From contig NZ_CP079216.1 in the NCBI RefSeq assembly GCF_019316905.1, positions 2,790,001 through 2,854,000 of the forward strand: DNA of 64,000 nucleotides, written 5' to 3'. The number at the start of each line of letters is the position of its first letter. Position 1 is the first letter of the stretch. Made by a program: the position numbers and the translations under genes. The notes beneath the pieces were generated by a model. That model saw only the letters and a program-made list of their open reading frames with translations, made no database searches and had not been told where the DNA came from. Source of the DNA: Tessaracoccus palaemonis (GTDB lineage Bacteria > Actinomycetota > Actinomycetes > Propionibacteriales > Propionibacteriaceae). Positions 57,487 to 64,000 of the stretch are shown in pieces.

Positions 57487-57663
57487 ACGCCACCCTTCTT
57501 GACCGACGCCACCCTTCTTGACCGACGCCACCCTTACCGACAGACGCCACCCTTACCGACAGACGCTACCTCCAACGACCGATGCCATCGCCATGGCGGT
57601 GGCATCGGTGACCGAGGGTGGCGTCTGCGCGCAACGGTGGCGTCTGCCAAGAAGGGTGGCGTC
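57487..57663. repeat. Nested palindromic element, ACGCCACCCTT family, copy 2 (expanded)
   Basis: Four direct ACGCCACCCTT copies at 57487, 57506, 57525 and 57544 (19-bp pitch) plus a degenerate fifth; a central palindrome 57578-57609 (one mismatched pair, CCATGG centre, same as copy 1); then three inverted GGTGGCGTC copies to 57663. It differs from copy 1 (7901-7998) by extra 19-bp units on the left arm. Confidence 0.93.
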
Positions 57664-57678
57664 AAGGAGGCGCGGTGA

Positions 57679-58590
57679 TCAGCCCTCGGCGCCGACGCGC
57701 CAGTAGCCCATGAACGCGACACGGCGACGGTCCATGCCAGCGTCGCCGACGAGGAACCGGCGCAGCGACCGGATCACGCCCGCCTCGCCCGCGAGCCAGG
57801 CGTAGAGTCCGCCGTCGGCGCTGGTGCCCTCGGGCACCTCCCACAGGAGCTCGTCGTCGGGGATCTCGAGGGCTGCGATGTCGCAGGTGTCGCAGCAGCG
57901 GGCGGCACAGGTGCGGGCGACCCAGTCGCGCACCTCGGCGGTCAGCCGCTCGCCCCTGGCACCCTCGCGGGCGAGCCACTTCACGGTCATGCCGGCGGGC
58001 GCGTCCACGTGCAGGGCGTCCTCCGCGCTGGGCACCTCGATGACGGCCAGCCCACGGGCGTCGGCGCCGAGCGACTCGATGATCGCGCAGATGGCGGGTG
58101 CGGCGGTCTCGTCGCCGACCAGCAGGTGGGAGTCGACGAAGCCGGGGCGGTAGTCGATGCCCAGCTCGCGGCCGGGGCTCAGGTCGTCGGGGCCGATGAT
58201 GACGAGCTCGTCGCCGACGCTCGCGTAGCAGGCGAACGCCGAGCCGGGGCCTGTGTCGCCGTGGCACACGAAGTCGACGTCGACCTCGCGCAGTTCCTGG
58301 CGGACGGCGCGGACGGTGTAGGTCCGCACGTCGCATCGGGCGTCCTCGTCTTGGAGCCGCCACTGCGAGTACCAGTCCTGCGTGCGCGGGAACGTCTCCA
58401 TGCCGGTGACGGGATGAGGGAGGATCAGCTTGATGCGCTGATCGAGGCCGGCGGTGCCGAACTCGTGGAGGTCGTCGCCGACGAACGTGAGGCGCACGAA
58501 ATGCGGGCTCAGCTGCGTTCTGGCCGCGACGCGCACCTCGAAGGCGCGGTAGGCGGGGCGTTCGGTTGCTTCGACGACGGTGGCTGTCAC
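57679..58590 (-). CDS. Siderophore-interacting protein (ferric-siderophore reductase, SIP family)
   Basis: A 303-residue flavoprotein: FAD-binding domain with RTYTVRAVRQ near residue 90, phosphate region GDTGPGSAFACYAS, and NAD(P)H domain with LLVGDETAAPAICAI. It reduces Fe(III)-siderophores in the cytosol to release iron. Unusual: a Cys cluster C-x3-CC-x2-C at about residues 227-235 (ARTCAARCCDTCDIAA), not typical of ViuB-like SIPs and suggestive of a metal or 2Fe-2S site. Start GTG 58590 lies 8 nt after a -10, so it is probably leaderless; an IdeR/DtxR-like box overlaps the promoter. Confidence 0.9.
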   Translation of the reverse strand: MTATVVEATERPAYRAFEVRVAARTQLSPHFVRLTFVGDDLHEFGTAGLDQRIKLILPHPVTGMETFPRTQDWYSQWRLQDEDARCDVRTYTVRAVRQELREVDVDFVCHGDTGPGSAFACYASVGDELVIIGPDDLSPGRELGIDYRPGFVDSHLLVGDETAAPAICAIIESLGADARGLAVIEVPSAEDALHVDAPAGMTVKWLAREGARGERLTAEVRDWVARTCAARCCDTCDIAALEIPDDELLWEVPEGTSADGGLYAWLAGEAGVIRSLRRFLVGDAGMDRRRVAFMGYWRVGAEG

Positions 58591-58597
58591 CCGGCCA

Positions 58598-58626
58598 GTA
58601 TTACATGAGGGGAGCCTTACCTAAAC
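58598..58626 (-). promoter_or_regulatory. Iron-regulated promoter of the siderophore-interacting protein
   Basis: Minus strand: TTAGGTAAGGCTCCCCTCA (58624-58606) matches the 19-bp DtxR/IdeR consensus at about 14 positions. A -10 TAATAC (58603-58598) lies just downstream, so the box sits in the spacer and holo-IdeR would block transcription when iron is plentiful. Confidence 0.78.
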
Positions 58627-58857
58627 GCCCGGGTCTCAAAGCCAGCTTCCCTCTGGGGCTCCCCGATCGCACCTGGCGGCCCAGAGCCCCGTCACCTTCG
58701 AGGCACTACCTGGCGAATGGGCCGGATCCCAGGCAGTCATCCCGCCTGCGTCGGGCTGAACCCGGGATTCCGTCGGAGGAGCCCTAGGTTCAGAATGGAC
58801 ACATCGGCGGTTAGCGGACAGGTACCCGATGAACGCACCCCGATGAAAGGCCTGATG

Positions 58858-59454
58858 ATGGACCTGGACGAACGGCTCATGACGGCAACTCCGCCACTTC
58901 TTCAGCGTGGCGACGAGCTACACGACCAGCTCGCAGCTCTCGTCGCCACGACGGAGGCGAAGGCCCGCCCACGAAGGTCACCTCGCATCGTTGGCGTGAT
59001 CGCCACCACCACGGCTCTACTGTTCAGCGGTGGACTCGCGGTTGCCGTGGCCCAGAAACTGATGTCGCCCGAGATCCCGGTCGTGTGCCCCGACGGACAG
59101 ACCACACACTTCGATGTCGAGTTCTACACCCACGACGAAATGGGCGGCGAGCCCATGACCCAGGACTGGCCGCATGACATCCAGGTCAAGACCCGCGACG
59201 CGGCAAACGGCTTCGCCGCCAGCTATGACTGGGCGTCCATCGACCGCAACGAGGCACGCAGTGACTTCCGCGAGAGCGAGAAGGAGCTGTTGACTCAGCC
59301 AGAGGCCGCCCCTCGCGTGTCAGACTGGGAAGCGGAGATGAGCGGCACGCTGCGCGTCTTCTACGACGACCTCGAGGTCTATCTCGCGTCCAGGGGCCTC
59401 CCGATGGAAACGATCAGCTCAGTCTCCGGGTACCTCGAGTGCGGCGAGAAGTGA
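58858..59454 (+). CDS. Small membrane-anchored protein upstream of an ECF sigma factor (possible anti-sigma)
   Basis: A 198-residue protein I do not recognise. Cytosolic N-terminus (~1-42, MDLDERLMTATPPLLQRGDE), one membrane helix (~43-63), and an acidic extracytoplasmic domain rich in Trp/Tyr. The topology and 4-bp overlap with the sigma gene suggest an anti-sigma or sensor, though anti-sigma genes usually follow their sigma. Start uncertain: ATG 58858 has AAAGG seven bases upstream; ATG 58855, 58843 and 58795 are in frame. A TAGGTT box at 58785 may be the promoter, making the later starts more likely. Confidence 0.65.
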   Translation: MDLDERLMTATPPLLQRGDELHDQLAALVATTEAKARPRRSPRIVGVIATTTALLFSGGLAVAVAQKLMSPEIPVVCPDGQTTHFDVEFYTHDEMGGEPMTQDWPHDIQVKTRDAANGFAASYDWASIDRNEARSDFRESEKELLTQPEAAPRVSDWEAEMSGTLRVFYDDLEVYLASRGLPMETISSVSGYLECGEK

Positions 59455-59945
59455 GCGCCGAGCTGCGCGCTGCCCTGCGCCTCAACGCCGACGACCTACT
59501 CGCCTACTTCGAGCGGCGTGTGGACCCGCGCGACGACGCTGCGGACCTCCTTGCCGAGACCATGCTCCAGGCTTGGCGCCGCCTCGCTGACGCCCCTGCG
59601 GAGGCAACACCGCTGAGGATGTGGCTGTTTGGCATCGCGCGAAACGTGCTCGCAAACCAACGGCGCGGTCGGCGTCGACGTCTGGCGCTGGCCGCCAAGC
59701 TTCGGTCCCAGTTCACGGTTCCGATTACAGCGTCACCTGAGGACGCTGTCACGGTCAGGGCGGCGATTGACAACCTGGGCCCCGACCAGCGCGACCTGGT
59801 CACCCTCGTCCACTGGGACGGGTTCACGGTCGCGGAAGCCGCCGAAGTGCTCGGGGTCAACCCGTCGACGGCCCGCAGCCGCTACGCCGCGGCAAAGCAG
59901 CAGCTCCGCGAGGCCCTGCAGCCTGCGGAATCGCTCTGCGGCTGA
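59451..59945 (+). CDS. ECF-type RNA polymerase sigma factor
   Basis: A 164-residue sigma-70 family protein with region 2 (~5-70, DAADLLAETMLQAWRRL; RMWLFGIARNVLANQRRG) and region 4 (~100-155, FTVAEAAEVLGVNPSTARSRY). It directs transcription of an unknown regulon, probably an envelope response given the membrane protein encoded just upstream with stop/start overlap (GTGA). GTG 59451 is chosen for that coupling; an in-frame GTG at 59439 adds four residues. Confidence 0.88.
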   Translation: MSAELRAALRLNADDLLAYFERRVDPRDDAADLLAETMLQAWRRLADAPAEATPLRMWLFGIARNVLANQRRGRRRRLALAAKLRSQFTVPITASPEDAVTVRAAIDNLGPDQRDLVTLVHWDGFTVAEAAEVLGVNPSTARSRYAAAKQQLREALQPAESLCG

Positions 59946-59972
59946 CGACCCGCCGATTCGACGCCCTCCGCC

Positions 59973-62279
59973 TTACTCCTGAGCCAGGACGAACGGCAGC
60001 ACGACCGACGCGCCGGCCTGGCGCAGCAGCCGGGCGGCGAAGGTGAGCGTCCAGCCGGAGTCGGTGCGGTCGTCGACCAGCAGGATCCGACGACCGGGCA
60101 GACCGGCGCGCGCCTGGTCGGACAGCGCCAGCTCCAGCCTGCCGGCGATGCCGGCCAGCCGCAGCGCCGAGCCGACGTCGTGCCGGCCCGGTTCGGAGCC
60201 ATCCTTGGGCCGGATCTCGCCGACGATCGGCCGGTCGAGGATCCTTCCCAACCCCTGGGCCAGATGCTCGACGAGCCGGGGCCGGGTGGCGGAGGCGAGG
60301 TAGACGATCCCGTCGATCTCGGACGCCTCCGGCCACGCCTCCAGGACGCGGGCCAGTGCGTGCCTGAGCGGCACGGGCACCTCGGAGTCGGGGGCGTCGG
60401 GCGCGAAGAGGTCGCGCAGCGGCGCGGACCAGCCGAGGCCGTCGAGCCGGGCGACGGCGCGGCCGGCCTCGGCCTGCTCGTCGACGGGGATGCGGCCGGA
60501 GAGGCTCACGCCGAGCGCGCTCATGCCCGAGGGCCACTGCCGACGCGCCGTGATCTCGATGCCTGGGCGGTCCATCGCGGCGCGGGCGGCGTCGATGGCC
60601 GCGCGGTCGGGCAACGGCGGGAGGTGCAGGTCGGAGCAGCGGTCGCAGCGACCGCAGCGCCAGCCGTCGACCAGCTCGGGGTCGTCGAGCTGGGCGCGCA
60701 GGAACGCCATGCGGCACCCGGCGGTGGCCTCGTAGTCCTTCATGGCCTGCTGCTCGTGGAGCCGGGACTGCTCGACGCGCTCGTATCGCTCGGCGTCATA
60801 GGTCCACGACTGCCCCGTGGCCGTCCAGCCGCCCTTGACGCGGCGGACGGCGCCGTCGACGTCCAGCACCTTCAGCATCTGCTCCAGGCGGCTGCGCTTG
60901 AGATCGACGTAGGTCTCGAGCTTCGGCAGCGACATCGTGCCGTGTTCCCCCAGCACCGACAGCGCCTCGCGAACCTGGCGCTCGGCGGGAAACGCCAGCG
61001 ACCCGAAGTAGCTCCAGATCGCGCCGTCCTCCTCGCCGGGAACGAGCACGACGGTGGCGTCGGCAACGCCGCGACCCGCACGTCCGACCTGCTGGTAGTA
61101 CGCGATGGGCGAGCTCGGCGCGCCGAGGTGGATCACGAAGCCGAGGTCCGGCTTGTCGAAGCCCATGCCGAGTGCGCTTGTCGCGATGAGCGCCTTGACT
61201 CGGTTGGCCAGCAGGTCGGCCTCGAGTTGCTCGCGCTCGGCGTTGTCGGTCTGTCCGGTGTACGCCCGGGCGTCGATTCCCCGCTCGCGGAGCTGCTCCG
61301 CGACCTGGTTCGCGGCCGCGACCGTGAGCGTGTACACGATGCCGGACCCCTGGAAGCTCTGCAGCGCCTCCACGAGCCACGCGACCCTGGTCGGCTGGTC
61401 CGTCACCGGCAGCACGGCCAGGTGCAGCGACTCGCGGTCCAGCGAGCCACGCAGGACCAGCACGTCCTCGGCCCTGCCGTCGGCATGCACGGCCAGCTGC
61501 TCGGCGACGTCGCGCGTGACGCGCTCGTTGGCGGTCGCCGTGGTCGCCAGCACCGGGATGTTGACCGGCAGGTTGGCGATCAGGTCCCTGATGCGCCGGT
61601 AGTCGGGCCGGAAGTCGTGGCCCCAGTCGGAGACGCAGTGCGCCTCGTCGACCACGATGAGCCCGGCGTCGGCGGACAGGCGCGGCAGCACGGTGTCGCG
61701 GAAGTCCGGGTTGTTGAGGCGCTCGGGCGAGCAGAGGAGCACGTCGATGTCGCCTGAGGAGATGCGTTCGCGCACCTCGTCCCACTCGGTCACGTTGGCC
61801 GAGTTCATCGTCACGGCCCGGATGCCGGCCCGCTCGGCCGCGGCGATCTGGTCGCGCATCAGCGCGAGCAGCGGCGAGATGATGACTGTGGGCCCGGCGT
61901 CGCGGGCGCGCAGCAGCGCCGTCGCGACGAAGTAGACGGCCGACTTGCCCCAGCCGGTGCGCTGCACGACCAGCACGCGGCGGCGGTCGTTGACCAGCGC
62001 CTCGATCGCCGACCACTGGTCCTCGCGCAGCGCCACGTCGTCGCGGCCGACGAGGCGACGGAGCACGGTCTCGGCCTCGTCGCGTGGCGCGGGAGGCCAC
62101 TCGGCGACGGTGGTGCGCTCCAGCGGCCCCGCCGACTGACGGGGTTCCGGCTCGATGCCCCGGCGCGGGAGGCCGGCCTCCCAGCCCGCGCCGTGGAGGT
62201 CGTCGGGTGGCAGGAAGTCGTCCTCCGGCGGCGGCGCCCAGTCGTCGTCCGGTGGAACGTCGCTCCAGTCATCGCGCAT
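59973..62279 (-). CDS. RecQ-family DNA helicase fused to a phosphoribosyltransferase-like domain
   Basis: A 768-residue protein. An acidic Asp/Pro-rich N-terminus (~1-60) is followed by the helicase core: RTGWGKSAVYF (Walker A), VVDEAHCVSDWGHDFRPDY (Walker B and aromatic loop), LIATSALGMGFDKPDL and YYQQVGRAGRG (motif VI). A Zn site follows (CRMAFL...CGRCDRCSD, ~520-550). There is no HRDC; instead ~620-768 ends in the PRPP-loop-like ILLVDDRTDSGWTL of type I phosphoribosyltransferases. It unwinds DNA 3'-5'; the extra domain's role is unknown. ATG 62279 follows GGTGGAG; GTG 62303 is an alternative. Confidence 0.9.
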   Translation of the reverse strand: MRDDWSDVPPDDDWAPPPEDDFLPPDDLHGAGWEAGLPRRGIEPEPRQSAGPLERTTVAEWPPAPRDEAETVLRRLVGRDDVALREDQWSAIEALVNDRRRVLVVQRTGWGKSAVYFVATALLRARDAGPTVIISPLLALMRDQIAAAERAGIRAVTMNSANVTEWDEVRERISSGDIDVLLCSPERLNNPDFRDTVLPRLSADAGLIVVDEAHCVSDWGHDFRPDYRRIRDLIANLPVNIPVLATTATANERVTRDVAEQLAVHADGRAEDVLVLRGSLDRESLHLAVLPVTDQPTRVAWLVEALQSFQGSGIVYTLTVAAANQVAEQLRERGIDARAYTGQTDNAEREQLEADLLANRVKALIATSALGMGFDKPDLGFVIHLGAPSSPIAYYQQVGRAGRGVADATVVLVPGEEDGAIWSYFGSLAFPAERQVREALSVLGEHGTMSLPKLETYVDLKRSRLEQMLKVLDVDGAVRRVKGGWTATGQSWTYDAERYERVEQSRLHEQQAMKDYEATAGCRMAFLRAQLDDPELVDGWRCGRCDRCSDLHLPPLPDRAAIDAARAAMDRPGIEITARRQWPSGMSALGVSLSGRIPVDEQAEAGRAVARLDGLGWSAPLRDLFAPDAPDSEVPVPLRHALARVLEAWPEASEIDGIVYLASATRPRLVEHLAQGLGRILDRPIVGEIRPKDGSEPGRHDVGSALRLAGIAGRLELALSDQARAGLPGRRILLVDDRTDSGWTLTFAARLLRQAGASVVLPFVLAQE

Positions 62280-62317
62280 GGGCTCCACCCTAGGCACCCC
62301 CACCGACAGTCACCCGC

Positions 62318-62808
62318 TCGGGTCGTTGAGGTCATCGACGATCCCGGGTCGTTGAGCCTGTCGATGCCGCCGGGTCGATGAGCACTTCGACAAGCTCAGC
62401 ACAGGCCTGTCGAAGCGCCCTGAGCGAAGCGAAGGGGTCCAACCCGAGACCTCCGCCTCGCTCCGCTCGGCGCCCTTCGACGAGCTCAGGGAACCGAACG
62501 GGACACGCTCGGAACCGTGTCGGTCAGCCCTTGTCTCAGCCCAGCCGGGTCGGTGAGCCCTTCAATGCCACCGGGTCGTTGAGCACTTCGACAAGCTCAG
62601 CACAGGCCTGTCGAACCGCCCTGAGCGAAGCGAAGGGTCCAACCCGAGACCTCCGCCTCGCTCCGCTCGGCGCCCTTCGACGAGCTCAGGGAACCGAAGA
62701 CAGGCTCAGGGAACCGAAGACCCGCTCAAGGAACCGATGACAGGCTCATGGAGCCGAAGGAGACACCTTCAGGGAACCGAAGTCAGGCTCAGGGAACCGA
62801 AGTGGACG
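62318..62808. repeat. REP-like block R6
   Basis: No gene between 62280 and 62811. Two ~130-bp units ~201 bp apart (AGCACTTCGACAAGCTCAGC at 62381 and 62582) each contain a palindrome CTTCGACAAGC...CCTGTCGAA, GCCCTGAGCGAAGCGAAGGG, and an inverse CGCTCCGCTCGGCGCCCTTC. The right end (62695-62800) is short AGGCTCAGGGAACCGAAG repeats. It runs to within a few bases of the nadE stop. Confidence 0.92.
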
Positions 62809-62811
62809 ACC

Positions 62812-64000
<1,189 letters not shown>

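Overview
The window is about 64 kb of very GC-rich DNA (roughly 70% by eye). Its gene set is that of a high-GC Gram-positive: crgA, a DUF881 protein, SorC and LacI regulators, a CsoR copper repressor, cydABDC and PPK2. Several genes start on GTG with no leader. I infer an actinobacterium, most likely Propionibacteriaceae; the sequence alone does not settle genus or species. No tRNA, rRNA, CRISPR array, transposase, integrase or phage gene was recognised. The genes are standard chromosomal ones, but the gaps between them are unusually rich in several families of palindromic repeats.

Layout. 1-6.0 kb: cell-division neighbourhood (DUF881, crgA), a HAD phosphatase, a divergent lysyl-tRNA synthetase, a secreted repeat protein, a kinase-like phosphotransferase and a DMT exporter. 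6.0-8.0 kb: a DUF4031/HD hydrolase whose HD domain is split by about 89 residues of Gly-Asp-Ala/Asn-Ala-Ala repeat, followed by a dense repeat block. 8.0-12.4 kb: a TetR regulator with its operator, and a heterodimeric ABC exporter. 12.4-15.8 kb: a DUF308 membrane protein, a VOC dioxygenase and a PPK2 polyphosphate kinase with a lysine-rich tail. 15.9-23.0 kb: cytochrome bd oxidase cydAB plus cydDC, split by about 0.85 kb of repeats, with a divergent BlaI-type regulator; then a GT4 glycosyltransferase.

24.9-42.7 kb is one large carbohydrate-use region. It holds a GH3 glycosidase with a divergent TetR; a 10-kb minus-strand operon (FGGY kinase, DUF2291, Rbs-type ABC transporter, TIM-barrel isomerase, split transketolase, SorC regulator); a ribokinase/FucU pair; and a GH127 beta-L-arabinofuranosidase with a divergent LacI. 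Isomerase + FGGY kinase + two-subunit transketolase + RbsB-type transporter is the gene set described for D-apiose catabolism, so this may be an actinobacterial apiose or related branched-sugar pathway fed by plant cell-wall glycans.

42.7-50.4 kb: fumarase, a G5/RlpA cell-wall protein, the csoR-copZ-copA copper operon, a cluster of DnaA-box-like 9-mers, and dnaB. 50.5-56.2 kb: a hypothetical protein, mutY, a YnfA-like protein, and a HAD/ADP-ribosylglycohydrolase/PfkB/alanine dehydrogenase run. 56.8-64 kb: DUF1345, an iron-regulated siderophore-interacting protein, a small membrane protein overlapping an ECF sigma factor, a RecQ helicase fused to a phosphoribosyltransferase-like domain, and the 3' part of NAD synthetase.

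The less ordinary signals are the candidate apiose operon, the repeat expansion inside the HD domain, the nested-palindrome intergenic elements (several families sharing one architecture), the DnaA-box cluster at dnaB, and a uniform leaderless promoter layout in at least eight genes.
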